64,000 nt of DNA from Cunninghamia lanceolata. Its lineage: Eukaryota > Streptophyta > Pinopsida > Cupressales > Cupressaceae. This document shows, piece by piece, positions 48,189 to 59,929 of the stretch (position 1 is its first letter; the number at the start of each line of letters is the position of its first letter). The notes below the pieces were generated by a model. The model ran no database searches and was not told the origin of the DNA. It saw only the letters and a program-made list of their open reading frames with translations. The position numbers and the translations under genes were made by a program. Where the stretch lies: positions 1,054,001-1,118,000 of the forward strand of contig BSBN01001150.1 in the NCBI GenBank assembly GCA_027924645.1, given 5' to 3'.

Positions 48189-49563
48189 TGGTGCAGAGAC
48201 CACCATAGTTAATTTTGACTTGTATGCTCACTAGGAGCCTTAATTTGGATTTTATGCTCATTATGAGCCTAGGTGGAGTCATGTATTGGTTTATTATTGT
48301 AATAAGGTCTAAGTCAGACCATTCTCTCTATTTTAGAAACCACTCCCTCTATTCTAGAAGTCAAACTAGTAGTGGAACTCAAAATAGCATGTGCTATGTT
48401 TAGAAAAAATAGTCATAAGGCTAAAATTAGTGAAATTAGTGGGAAATTAGTAATCCTTTTTGCCTTTTTGATAAAAAAGGAATCTTGCATGATGGGAAGA
48501 GATAATTTGCATTATATTTATCCAATTTTATCTCGTGGTAAGTATGTATTGAAGTTGGAAAAGAGAAAATACAGAAAAGAGGACTGTTTTGCTACTTTTT
48601 GCTGTGTAAATTGCTGCTCCAAACCGTGGTACTTGGCCGTACAACCTTTTAAAGGCCTCTAACATTTTTGATGGTGTAAATGCATGTTTCAACTTTCATT
48701 TGAGTCTATTTGGGTGTCTTGAAATTTCAGGAGAAAGAAGAACAAAACATTGTCCCAAAATTGTTGTTTCTAGGAGGGTTTGGTAGGGTTTTAGGAGTTT
48801 GATGGGGTTCTAACCCAAATCATTGAGTTAGAGCCCCAAAATGGATTTTTTGGGTATGTATAGGTATATTATACAATGGGTTTTGTGTGCAGGTGCAGGG
48901 GAGCAGTCCAAGACAAGATTTGAGGAAGATTTGGCTTGATATCTCTATGTATTAAGCCATTGGTGATAGCTAGAGGAAGATATAGTTCGAAAACTAGTTT
49001 CAAATGCCCATGGAGGTCCAAAAAATATTGAATCCATTCATTTTTAATCCATACTAAGTCCTAGAAGTGCTTAGAATGTTCTAGGTCACTCTGGTAGGGT
49101 ACTTCCTTTGTAAACCTAGGGCTAATTGCCCCTTGGAACATCAGGAATAGTCATTTTTAGAGGCTTGCATTCCAAAACAATGTACCCTACATGTCAAGTA
49201 TGTTATAGAGGGACTTAATGGGTATCTAAAAAGCTAAAGAGTTCTAGGAGTTGTTTGGAAAGTTTTTGAGTTAAGCCCTATAAACCGCATTTCTAGGGCT
49301 ACAAGGAAAATAGGTCATTTGTGAAGGAACCTTGGGTAGGACAACTTGCTAGGCTAACTTATGAATTTGGTAAGCTTCCATTGGTTAAAATAAACATGTC
49401 TCATGCCCTTCTCAAGTGTTTACAATCATCTCATACATCCAAACCAAGTTAGGCTCATGAATGGAGGTTGTAGGTGTCATGATGTGCAAATTTGTTGTCC
49501 TTCCCTCCAAGATCAGTCACTCATGTTTGTGAGACTTGATAAGTGTTCCCCTATTTTGCATCA
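48189..49563 (+). repeat. R6 3' LTR
   Basis: 1375 bp, TGGTGCAGAG to TTTTGCATCA, about 95% like the 5' LTR. The bases before it (CTTTTTACCCTGGTTGTA) are not a good polypurine tract, which is unusual. Confidence 0.9.
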
Positions 49564-49568
49564 TTATC

Positions 49569-49952
49569 TTAGACAAAGTGGTACAAGATTTTCCTGCGGT
49601 CTAGTCATTTAATCGGGACACTTTCCTAGATTCTTTTGAAGTGGTCACCGATGTCTTTGAGGATAATTTTATCTATACCATCACTTATTCCTTTGATGAA
49701 CCATCTTCCTTCCACTCCATCCACTTCATCTCATTCATTATCCCTTGTTTATCCAGATCTCATTGACTGGGACCAACAAGGACCTTTTGTCCTTGATGTC
49801 TTTTAAAATGATGAGGCTATTGCTGAATTTCTAGGACTTCGTACTCACTTACCAATCGGAGATCACAAGATCAGTTACACTATTGAACTACACTCTGATG
49901 CCTACTTTGGGGAATCCATTAAATTCCTTAGAAAAATGAAAATATAAAAATA
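49569..49952 (+). other. R4 sequence between protease and RT, right of R6
   Basis: This resumes R4 after the TTATC TSD. Fragments such as SFEVVTDVFEDNFIY are readable with stops, typical of the poorly conserved linker between protease and RT. No domain. Confidence 0.6.
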
Positions 49953-51459
49953 ATGTCCCCTAGTGAAAACCACTTTGTGGCACTTTCAGATTATGAAAAA
50001 ATAAAAATAATAGACGTATCCAATGGTGAAAACCTCTTTGAGGTGCCAGAGGATGAGGAATTTAACCTCCCAAAAGTGGGGGCACTCCAAGAAAAGTCCA
50101 CTATACTCATAGAACAGATACAAGAGATGAATCTTGGAAGTACAGAAGAACCCAGGATCACATATGCAGCAAAGTCACTATCAGAATCTGAAACTCGCGA
50201 GTTTAATTCCTTCTTCAGAAAATGAGAAATTAATTTTGCTTGGTCCTATGCACATATGCTAGGATTAGATCCATCACTGATAGTACATCATTTAACAGTC
50301 CATCCAAGAACAAAACCAGTCAAGCAAAAATTGAGAAAGAAACATCCCAAAACTACCTTAATGATCAAAGCAAAGTTACAAAAACACTTGGTAGTTGGTT
50401 TTATGAAACTGATAGATTATCCCGAGTGGATCTCAAACATTGTACTTGTAGCCAAACCAAATGGAACTATCAGAGTTTGTAATGATTTTAGAGACATCAA
50501 CAAGGATTTCCCGAAGGATGATTTTTCATTACCGAATATTGATATCATAGTGGATCTAACAGCAAGACATGAGATGCTATCATTGATGGATGGATGAATC
50601 TTGGAACTATAGAAGAACCCAAGATCACATATGCAACAAAGTCACTATAAGAATCTGAAACTCGCGAGTTCAATTCCTTCTTCAGAAAATGAGAAATTAA
50701 TTTTTCTTGGTCCTATGCACATATGCCAAGATTAGATCCATCACTGATAGTACATCATTTAACAGTCCATCCAGGAACAAAACCAATCAAGCAAAATTTG
50801 AGAAAGATGCATCCCAAAATTGCCTTAATGGTCAAAGCAGACTTAGAAAAACTCTTGGTAGTTGGTTTTATCAAACTGATAGATTATCCTGAATGGATCT
50901 CAAACATTGTACCTATAGCCAAACCAAATGGAACTATTAGAGTTTGTAATGATTTTAGAGACATCAACAAGGCTTGCCCGAAGGATGATTTTCCGCTACC
51001 GAACATTGATATCATAGTGGATCTAACAACAAGACATGAGATGCTATCATTGATGGATGGATTTTCTGAGTATAACCAGATCAGAATAGCTAAAGAAGAT
51101 CAACATAAAACCTCTTTCATTTGTGTCTGGGGAACATATTGTTGGCTCATCATGCCCTTTGGTCTAAGAAATGCCAGAGCCACATATCAAAGAGCAATGG
51201 TCGTTATTTTTCATGATATGCTTCACAAATAGATGAAAGATTATGTAGATGACATACTAGCTAAATCAAAAACTAGAGAAGGTCACCTATATGTTTTGGA
51301 AAATATTTATAATCATCTTAAAAAGTACAATGTCAGATTGAATCCTAAGAAATGTGTCTTTGGAGTGACATCAGGAAAACTATTGGGCTATATTGTGTCT
51401 CAAAGAGGAATCGAAGTTGATCTAGCAAAAGTTAAAGCTATAATGGAAATACCTCCTCA
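49953..51459 (+). pseudogene. R4 reverse transcriptase with internal duplication
   Basis: Linker SENHFVALSDYEKIKII ... FNLPKVGALQ is followed by the RT N-terminus (EINFAWSYAHMLGLDPSLIV ... WISNIVLVAKPNGTIRVCND). That stretch is repeated 467 bp later (50723 onward) and only the second copy continues: FSEYNQIRIAKEDQHKTSFI, MPFGLRNARATYQ, a stop at 51230-51232, then DYVDDILAKSK with the catalytic YVDD (about 51241-51252), and GYIVSQRGIEVD. Because 467 is not a multiple of three, the copies are in different frames. R8 splits the coding sequence at 51464. RT would make the element cDNA; this one is dead. Confidence 0.88.
50126..51059 (+). repeat. 467-bp tandem duplication in R4 RT
   Basis: Bases about 50126-50592 and 50593-51059 are about 95% alike (for example MLGLDPSL at 50256 and MPRLDPSL at 50723). 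The junction shares GATG with both ends, suggesting slippage or unequal exchange. Confidence 0.9.
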
Positions 51460-51464
51460 AAATC

Positions 51465-52512
51465 TAGTGCAAGAGCACCTAACACAAGGTGGCCTCCATG
51501 AGGCATTTAAGTTCATGTTCTATTTTAAAATAGGTTTTATGTTGTAATAAGGTCTATTCAACCAATGCATTTTTCCTTTCTGTTTGTAAGTCCCTAGTGA
51601 CTTAGGTCACTTTTATCAAGTTGTTAGTTTTAGATGGTTGGAATTAGTTAGTTTCTCCCAGCCACTTGGAATTAGTTAGTTTTTCTCCCAACTGCTTGGA
51701 ATCAGTCTCCCAACCGCTTGGAATAGGGTTGGTGTTCCTCGAGGCAAGCTTATAAACCCTAGAGAAATGAATCAAAGATATATAGATCAGATGGTATTGT
51801 AATCAGATCGAAGAAGAGATTGAATGTAATTGTGCGAATGTAATTGTGCATTATGTTAAGGAGAAATCAAACTATTTCTATGTCATCAATTTGTTTTCCA
51901 TTTTCTGTAATTTCCAATTGCATAGTTGTAGATTTCTTTTCCTTTCTATAATTCCGTTGTTGCAAAATATCGATGTGAAGCATTCCACTGGTGAGATTTA
52001 TGTCAAAATCAGTGGAATGGCTCCATTGTACCATATTTGTTTGTTTCCTGTTATGTTTCATGGTTCAGCGGTACAGATGTTCCAGATTGAGGGTTGTGCA
52101 TAGTAGGCGACCTAGCATCTCCATGTGCTAGGGTTTGGATTGGAGGAGTTGGAGTTGTTGTTGGTGAGACAGAGGCCATTGGAAAAGTATTCCTTGCTCA
52201 GAGTGACGAGGATAGTTTGGCCGAAGAGAGGTTCAAGTCACTAAATGGAAATCATGGCCTGAGGTTCATATCGGGGTGACAGAGTACATCGGGTAGGTGA
52301 TTTGGTGTTAAGCCGATAGTGTTGATCTCGCTGAAAGAAGGTATCGGTCAGATGAGGTGTGTCAGCAAAGCATTTCTTACCATGGCTGATGGAAACTGTC
52401 TTAGCGATAGGCGAGAACCATTGAGTCATCCATCAGGGAGAGTTGTGGGGTTAGAATGATAAGTTGCAAGGTGACCTATGGAGTACGTCTTACCGACTGA
52501 GGCTCCCCATCA
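51465..52512 (+). repeat. R8 5' LTR
   Basis: 1048 bp, ends CCCCATCA, about 95% identical to the 3' LTR. Contains a short motif repeat around TTGGAATTAGTTAGTTTCTCC (51640-51720), matching the R3 LTR in inverted orientation. Confidence 0.9.
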
Positions 52513-52515
52513 TAT

Positions 52516-52527
52516 TGGTATCAGAGC
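52516..52527 (+). promoter_or_regulatory. R8 primer-binding site
   Basis: TGGTATCAGAGC, 3 bp after the 5' LTR; initiator tRNA-Met complement. Confidence 0.92.
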
Positions 52528-52960
52528 CAACGAAAGCTCTAGGCAGAGGTGTTGTGTATTTGATTTCTGTCACTAAGAAGGTAGCTGAAGAATTGAAGCA
52601 AAATGTTTGGTTGGTGACAATTTTGAAAGCAGAGATCATAGAAGGTATTTTGAAGGCTGACAGTAGTTTCTAGACTGTTGAAGAGTTGCTCGTGCCACCT
52701 GGTTGTGAGAAGGAATATGACTCCTATGGTGTGTGGGCAGATGATGATGAGGTCTGTCAAGACCATTCACCAATAGAGGTTTGGCTGGAAGAGGGTGCAG
52801 AGTGAGGCCACTGCAAGAGAGAGTGGTAGTGCATCTCCAGGATATGTTGTTGGACAAGTATGGGTCTGTAGTAGCATTTAGGATGGACATCTGATTGAGC
52901 ACTGTGTTGTAGTCAAATTGAGGATTTGTAGGAGTGTTGTCATTTGGGTGTTGTCTGTGA

Positions 52961-54063
52961 ATGTTTATGTCAGATAGAGAGAGCGAAGGAGAGGCTAGCA
53001 ATATGCCTCCAAAGGGGATGACCATCGAAGTGGTCAAGAAATTTCAAGAGATGGAAGAGAAGATCAAAACTGGAGTCAGGGAAGCACTCCAAGCTGAATT
53101 GATGACAATGAAGATAGGAAAAAGGATAGAGGAAGGTTTAGGTGAAGAAGAACAGAAAGAGGAAGAAGTAGAGGAATAAGAAGAGGCAAAGATACCGACT
53201 AAACAAAAGCAATTTCTAGAAGCCATCAAGGCAATTGGCAAGGACTATTCGGAGGCTCAGATAGATGTCCCCATGTTCAGTGGAAAGATGAATGTTGAGG
53301 AAGTCATGGAGTGGATTGAGGTTCTAAACAACTACTTCGAATACAAGGAAGTCCCTGAAAGTAAGAGGGTTAATTTTGCAAAAACTAAACTCAAAGGTAC
53401 TACCTTTACATGGTGGAATTACACCCAAGAAGAAAGGGTAAAAAATGGGAAAAGTATGGTCTCTTCATGGAGTAGAATGCTGGAGAAGATCAAGTCCCAG
53501 TTCCTTCCATCTGACTACGAGGTGAAGATTTACAAGAAAATGCAGAACCTTAAACAAAAAGATATGGATGTGGCTACTTACACCGAGGAGTTTCACAAAT
53601 ACACTCTTCGTTGTGGGTACATGGAGGATGAAAAAGCCAAGGTAGCAAGGTATTTAAATGGTCTGAGGATCAATATTCAAGATGAGATAAGTTTGTTTAC
53701 CCCTGAAACCGTGGAAAAATGCTTTCAAGTAGCATTAAGAGTTGAAGAGAAGTTGAAGAGGAAAGGTGAGCAGCAGAGTAGAGGAAGAGGTGGCAAAAAT
53801 TTTAGAGGCAGTTTTGGAGGAAGAAGTCCTAAACAGAGGCCTAGTGGTGAGTCTGGCCAAGAAGAGCAAGTTGGAGACTCAAGTACCAGAGGAGGCTACC
53901 GAGGAAGAAGGCTAAATGAAAGAGGTGGGATAAATGGATAAGGTAGAGAATCCAAGTTCTCCAACATGAGATGTTATAACTGCAATCAGATAGGGCACCC
54001 AGCTTATAAGTGTCTAGAGAAGGCCTCAACTTCTCATGGTAATGAGAGAAGAACCACATTGAC
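52961..54063 (+). pseudogene. R8 Gag with zinc knuckle
   Basis: Likely start MFMSDRESEGEASNMPPKGM (an alternative is the internal MPPKG). It has an acidic linker, capsid core (MFSGKMNVEEVMEWIEVLN ... KLKGTTFTWWNYTQ, 53273-53420), YTEEFHKYTLRCGYME, GLRINIQDEISLFTPE, a Gly/Arg-rich tail and a CCHC knuckle CYNCNQIGHPAYKC (about 53969-54010). Only two stops, TAA at 53177 and TAA at 53939, break the frame, so this is the better-preserved family member. Gag forms the particle that packages element RNA. Confidence 0.88.
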
Positions 54064-54748
54064 TCAAGAGGATGCAGGAAGTGTGACATCTCCTGAAGTG
54101 AGTTTGACATCAGAAGTGGGAGAAAATCTGATGATCAAGAGGACGTTGCTCAAAGCACCGGTGAAGACTGAACCATCACAGAGGAGAGCTCTTTTCAGGA
54201 TCAATTGCAAAAGCAAAGGTAAAATATGCAAGGTAGTCATAGATTCTGGTTCAACAGATAATATGGTGTCTAGGGAAATGGTGGATAAATTGAACATAGA
54301 AAGGATTCGTCATCAAACTCCTTACAAAGGATCTTGGGTAAGTGATAGTCAATCACTTTTGGTAGATGAACAAGCATATGTTGATTTTCAGATTGGAGAA
54401 TATAAGGAGAGAATTTTATGTGACATTTTGCCCATGGAGTGTTGTCACCTACTTTTAGGTAGGCCATGACAATTTGATAGGAAAGCATTGCATGATGGAT
54501 ATGCTAACACATATACCATCAAGAAATATGGAAAGACTTTTGTGATGACACCATTGCATGAGGATGCTGAAGCAAAGAAGGCAGCCAAGATTATTTTGGT
54601 GGGTAAGAAAGAGTTTGTGAAGATGCATGAAGAAGAGACAAGGAAAGTTGAGGATACCTCAAGGAGCGAGGTTACCAAAGATCACAGTTTGAAGGTGATT
54701 TCAGTTTTGAATGATGGAGATCAGATGGTAACATCTGAGATGGATTAG
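54064..54748 (+). pseudogene. R8 aspartic protease region
   Basis: In frame with Gag. It keeps the active site VIDSGSTDNMVS (Asp-Ser-Gly, about 54242-54250) and the LPMECCHLLLGRP block, then a TGA at 54467-54469 where Trp is expected (GRPWQFD). It continues to 54746. There is no linker into RT: after about 54900 the sequence is non-coding and shared with R3. The Gag-protease fusion in one frame is like R6, but R6 carries on into pol. Confidence 0.85.
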
Positions 54749-55155
54749 ATGAAGGTCAAAGAGTAGGTCTACAAGCAGCCACAGGTTGTTTGGAAAGAGG
54801 AAGATGCTATCATAGTAGGGACCATTGTTTGTCCTCTGGAGTCAACAAGAGTTGAAAGGCAAACATATTCTACCATAGCAGCTATACAAGAAGCATCAAA
54901 CATGGTTTTGAATGCAGGTGTTCAGGCAGATATGACAGTAAGTAGTCATGGCATGCAACATCCAAGTTTGGTTGTAAGCACTCACTCATGGCAAGGTGTG
55001 AGTAGAGCCTACAATGCTAGGCATGAATTTTTGATTCCATGGAAGCAAGTTGCAGTCCAGAGATCATGTGGAAGGCATGATGCAGCGAAGGATGATGGTG
55101 GTGCAAGCTACAGACTCAACTCATAGGACATGAGTTCTTTTCTAGGTGGGGTGTA
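54749..55155 (+). other. R8 3' non-coding interior and polypurine tract
   Basis: Homologous to R3 17347-17700 (minus). It ends with TTTCTAGGTGGGGTGTA just before the 3' LTR. A 74-codon open stretch at 54902-55126 has no counterpart open frame in R3 and is not regarded as a gene. Confidence 0.75.
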
Positions 55156-56203
55156 TGGTGCAAGAGCACCTAACACAAGGTGGCCTCCATGAGGCATTTA
55201 AGTTCATGTTCTATTTTAAAACAAGTTTTATGTTGTAATAAGGTCTATTCGACCAATGCATTTTTCCTTTTTGTTTGTAAGTCCCTAGTGACTTAGGTCA
55301 CTTTTGTCAAGTTGTTAGTTTTAGATAGTTGGAATCAGTTAGTTTCTCCCAATTGCTTGGAATCAGTTGGGTTTTCTCCCAGTCGCTTGGAATTAGTCTC
55401 CCAGCCGCTTGGAATAGGGTTGGTGTTCCTCGGGGCAAGCTTATAAACCCCAGAGAAATGAATCAAAGATATATAGATCAGATGGTATTGTAATCAGATC
55501 AAAGAAGAGATTGAATGTAATTGTGCAAATGTAATTGTGCATTGTGTTAAGGAGAAATTGAACTATTTCTATGTCGTCAATTTGTTTTCCATTTTCTGTA
55601 ATTACCAATTGCATAGCTATAGATTTCTTTTCCTTTCTATAATTCTGTTGTTGCAAAATGTCGATGTGAAGCATTCCATTGGTGAGATTTTTGTCAAAAT
55701 CAGTGGAATGGCTTCATTGTACCATATTCATTTGTTTCCTGTTATGTTTCATGGTTCGGCGGTGTAGATGTTCCAAATCGAGGGTTGTGCACAGTAGGCG
55801 GCCTAACATCTCCATGTGCTAGGGTTTGGATTGGAGGAGTTGGAGTTGTTATCGGTGAGATAGAGGCCATCGAAAAAGCATTCCTTGCTCAGAGCAATGA
55901 GGATAGTTTGGCCAAAGAGAGGTTCAAGGCATTGAACGGAAGTCACAACTTGAGGTTCATATTAGGGTGACAAAGTACATCGGGTAGGTGATTTGGTGTT
56001 GGGCCGACAGTGTTGATCTCACCAAAAGAAGGTATCAGTCAGACGAGGTGTGTCAGTAAAGCATTTCCTACCATGGCCAATGGAAACTGTCTTAGCGATA
56101 GGTGAGAACCATAGAGTCATCCATCGGGGAGAGTTGTGGGGTTGGAATGATAAGTTGCAAGGTGACCAATGGAGTAATTCTTACCGACTGAGGCTCCCCA
56201 TCA
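55156..56203 (+). repeat. R8 3' LTR
   Basis: TGGTGCAAGAGCACC to CCCCATCA, 1048 bp; followed by TSD AAATC. Confidence 0.9.
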
Positions 56204-57160
56204 AAATCTAAAACAACTCAGATCTTTGCAAGGAAAATTATAATCCATAAGGAGGTTTATCACTCAACTTGTAGACAAGTGTCAACCATTTACACACCTG
56301 TTGAAGAAAAACATAATTTATCTAGGATCAAAATTGCCAAGAAGCATTTGATAAACTTAAAGAGTACTTAGGATCTACTCCTATGCTGGCACGACCTATT
56401 CATGAATAACCCCTTATTTTATACATCTCAACAACATCAGCAGCATTAGGGGCTCTTTTAGCACAAAATGATAATAATGGTAACGATTGAGCAATCTATT
56501 ATATTAGCAGAACTTTGGTGGGCTATGAACTGAACTATTCACCCATTGAAAAGTCATGTCTCTCTATTGTCTTTGCATCACAAAAGCTTAGGCATTACAT
56601 GTTGAGTCATCAAACTAAGCTTATATCAAAGATTGATCCTTTCAAATATCTACTATCAAGAGTAGCTTTGACTAGTCGTATGGCAAAATGGGTGATGATG
56701 CTTAGTGAATTTGACATTTAGTACATCGACAGAAAAGCTATAAAGGGACAGATAATAGCAGATCAACTGGAAGACACACTGGTAGAATAAAATCATCCAA
56801 TGGTAACAGAATTTCATGATGAATCAATTTTGGACATAGAAACTATTCCCTCTTGGCAATTATATTTTGATGGTTTTCATACTCAACGTGGCTCCGAAGT
56901 TGGAATACTCTTTGTTACACCTCAAGGCGATTATATACCAAAATCATTTCACATTTAATTTCCATGTACAAACAACATCGCCGAAAATGATAGCACTAAT
57001 CAAAGGATTGAAATTGGCTATAACCTGGAATATCAAAGACTTACAAGTTCATGGATATTCTCAACTAGTGATCAAACAAGTAAACAATGAATATTAGACA
57101 AAAGATGTAAAGTTAAGGCCATACAAGAAACTAGTTGATACATTCAAAACATATTTCAAC
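56204..57160 (+). pseudogene. R4 RT end, RNase H and second (archaeal-type) RNase H
   Basis: Starts in the RT connection (KQLRSLQGKL, SIRRFITQLVDKCQPFTHLL). It continues with RNase H (ALGALLAQNDNNGND, YELNYSPIEKSCLSIVFAS, RMAKWVMMLSEFDI, 56440-56720). It then reads a second RNase H-like domain (WQLYFDGF, NNIAEN, LKLAITWNIKDLQVHGYSQLVI, 56850-57090). The FDG Asp and the AE Glu are visible, but the expected Asp in the GDS motif is Tyr (HGYS), so this domain would be impaired. Stops and at least two frameshifts occur. The dual RNase H order supports the Tat assignment. Confidence 0.82.
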
Positions 57161-57389
57161 AAGATCACATTTGAACAGATCTCAAGGCTTCACAACAAAG
57201 TTGCTGATGCTATGGGCACAATTAGTTCAATTATAGATATGCCTAGAAATGATCCCAAAATTGAATTCTTGATAGAACAGTTGTTTATACTAGCTTTCGA
57301 TATCCCAGAATTAAAGTTGGTATGTGATATTGTTGGTCCTAACTCCACTTGGTTCAATGAGATCTAACATTACCTTCATAGACAAATCA

Positions 57390-58603
57390 TCCTATCAAAT
57401 CTTTCAAAATCCCAATGTCGCTCCTTCATTCACTGTTCTTCCCAATATGTCCTCGGTGACATTCTTTATCGAAGGTCACTAGATGGTGTCTTGCTTAAAT
57501 GTCTTAACTCGGAAGAAGCCCAAACTGCCTTGCATGAGATACACGAAGGCATATGTGGTGCTCATTCTAGTGGTCCTTCCTTAGTCAAGAAATTGCTTTG
57601 CACAGGATACTATCGACCTACTATGGAGCAGGATGCACATGATTTTGTTAAGAAATGTGTACCTTGTTAGCAGCATAGCAACTTAATTCATGCACCAGCA
57701 CAAGAACTGCAAACTATTAGTACTCCATGGCCATTCTCACAATGGGGGCTCGATCTCATTGGAAAAATACATCCCTCTTCCTCAGATGGCCACAAATTTA
57801 TTATCACTGCTACCAAATACTTCACTAAATGGGTTGAAGCAATTCCTCTTACTTACATAACAGGAAGACAAATATCTAAGTTCATTTTCCATTATATCAT
57901 TTGCTGCTATGGTATTCCTCAAGCCATAGTCACAGATAATGGTCGTCCTTTTTAGAATCAAGATGTCAAAGAGCTTTGAAACAAATTCAAGATCCAACAT
58001 CACTTTTCTACTCCCTATTATCTGCAAAGTAATGGCCAAGCTGAAGCAACTAATAAGACTCTTTTGAAAATCCTAAAGAAAACGGTGAACGAGGCTGGCT
58101 ATGATTGGCACTTGTAACTTAATCCCGCTCTTTGGGCTTATCAAACCAGTATCTGCACTCCTATTGGTGCCACATCTTATTCCTTGGTGTATGGTTCAGA
58201 AGCTATTTTACCCATTGAGATCGAGCTCCCATCCTTGTGAGTATCCTTACAACACTTGATTTCAGATGAAGAATATCATGTGTCAAGATTACAAGAGCTT
58301 GAATTGTTGGATGAGAAACGACTTACAACTCTTAATCATCTAAAAGCTTATCAGAATCACCTTCATTGAGGTTACAACAAGAAAATGAAGCCTCATAAAT
58401 TTGAGCTTGGAGATCTTATTCTACTAGAAAATCAAAGAAACCTTGTTGATCATACAAAGAAAGGGAAGTTTGAACTTAACTGGTTGGGACCTTTTGTCAT
58501 AATCAAGATCTATGGATCAGGGGCTTACCAACTTTCCACTTCGGAAGGTCAACCTTTGGAAGAGCCTATCAACATAGCCCATCTCAAATGGTTCTATACA
58601 TGA
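57390..58603 (+). pseudogene. R4 integrase
   Basis: HHCC zinc domain (LHEIHEGICGAHSSG ... KKCVPC, 57530-57668), core with Asp (GLDLIGKIHP, about 57748), Asp (IVTDNGRPF, about 57930) and Glu (NGQAEATNK, about 58035), so the DDE triad survives. The C-terminal part MKPHKFELGDLILLENQR ... WLGPFVIIKIYGSGAYQL (58385-58603) is open and is the GPY/F-like module; no chromodomain follows. In-frame stops at about 57668, 57955, 57979, 58118 and 58240. The reading ends at 58601-58603. Confidence 0.85.
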
Positions 58604-59929
58604 CTTGGAGTATCCTAGTTCAAAAATAAAATAAAAAATAAAAAAATCATCCAATGGTGAAAACCACTTCGGTGGCGCCCTAGATAAGTACCATGGTGAA
58701 AACCCGTTCACAGGTGCCATGTGTAGAAAATTCAAGCTATCCCCACCATCCTTTAGGTAGCTTTTTCACATCACCCATCACTCCATCATCTATCTCCCAT
58801 CCATAATAAAATCCGTCCTCCCTTCATCCCCCATCCATATCTTGCAATGCACATCTACTTAATATCATCTGGTCATATTGCATTATCTTATCTTCTATTC
58901 TATGTTCTGTTATCACTAGCTTTTTTCCATTAGTCTTTTCCCATCCCTTCACCTAATCCCATCCTAGTATTCTTTTGTCCACCTATGTAGGTCTATGTGT
59001 CTTGGTACCTTTGGGTTCCTCATAATAAACTCTTGAGTTCTACATTTCCAGTCTCATGCACTCCCATAATAAAGTTTTCAGCACCGCATCATCATCCTTC
59101 CCCTCCATCAAATCATTTAAATCATAAAAAAACAAAAATAAAACACAACAAACACAAACCAATTTTTGACGCTCGCACAATCCAAGCCATATCTCAAAAA
59201 CACTTTGAAACTCTTAGGCAAAATTGCTCAACTCAACACCTAGTGATTTGATCTTGACCACAGTAACCAAGTTGTGGATCCCTCATGCCAAACCATCCTT
59301 TACTTACCTTATCACATCCTTGCCATATCCATGGATATATCGTTCCCACTGCAGGCACTTATCCATTTATTGTGTTAATCTTTGGCTTGAGATCTCACTA
59401 GCTTCATCACTTATGTCATGATTAATTCTTTTGGTTCATGATTGGCTTTTTTGACTAGGGGCAACATTATGTATGCATGCTTTGCTTGTTTTCCTTGTGT
59501 GTGTTGACTCATTGTTGTTTTGTGTCTGTTATCAGTCCTTGCAACATACCTGCCCCAACGTCATCATGGTCTTTCATATCATGGTGTCCTTAGGCATATG
59601 CTTGCTTGCGACTTTACTCCTTTTTGCATTTGACACATCGTCACCTTGGTCTTTATACCTTGGTGCATACTGTCAGGTGCTATATCAAACATCAGGTTGC
59701 TCAAAGTTTAATTAGCATAACTCCACCTCCTTCCCTCTGTTTAATTTTTCAAGAGCCTATCCATCTTCTGCGTCCCTGCATATCCTCTTGAGGGGGCATT
59801 ATCTACCAATGCTTCATTTTTATGAGCCCCATGTGAGCCCCAGCCTACCCAAAATCTGAATCTAAAACTATGTTTTAATCTTCTTTGAAACAATATCGCT
59901 TCGCAACATCGTCTCAAAGAGGAGCAAAA
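58604..59929 (+). other. R4 3' non-coding region and polypurine tract
   Basis: No protein domain. Starts with two GGTGAAAACC hairpin motifs (58656-58717), continues with anonymous pyrimidine-rich sequence, and ends with a purine-rich tract (CAAAGAGGAGCAAAA, about 59915-59929) directly before the 3' LTR. Confidence 0.7.

Larger units (their letters stand above)
37415..49563 (+). mobile_element. R6: chromovirus-type Ty3/gypsy element inserted in R4
   Basis: Flanked by the TSD TTATC (37410-37414 and 49564-49568). 5' LTR 37415-43541 (contains R7), primer site 43544-43555, single-frame gag-pol 43596-48167 ending in a chromodomain, 3' LTR 48189-49563. Without R7 the element is about 7.4 kb with LTRs of 1382 and 1375 bp. 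Gag is similar to that of R3 and R8, and the LTR start TGGTGCAGAG resembles their TGGTGCAAGAG. It is thus the autonomous-type relative of that non-autonomous family. The frame contains 15 stop codons and no frameshift, so it is inactive. Confidence 0.92.
51465..56203 (+). mobile_element. R8: gag-protease LTR retrotransposon, same family as R3
   Basis: TSD AAATC (51460-51464 and 56204-56208). On removing it, the R4 frame rejoins as IPPQNL/KQLRSLQGKL. LTRs are 51465-52512 and 55156-56203, 1048 bp each. The interior (52513-55155) carries Gag and protease in one frame and then about 400 bp of non-coding sequence up to AGGTGGGGTGTA before the 3' LTR, exactly as in R3. No RT, RNase H or integrase. 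R3 and R8 share their whole layout while lying in unrelated sites, so the pol-less form itself transposed. First LTR base pair decayed from TG to TA. Confidence 0.92.

Noticed and set aside
54902..55126. Small plus-strand protein in R8 after the protease
   Set aside because: The matching region of R3 (17347-17600) is not open, so it is chance.
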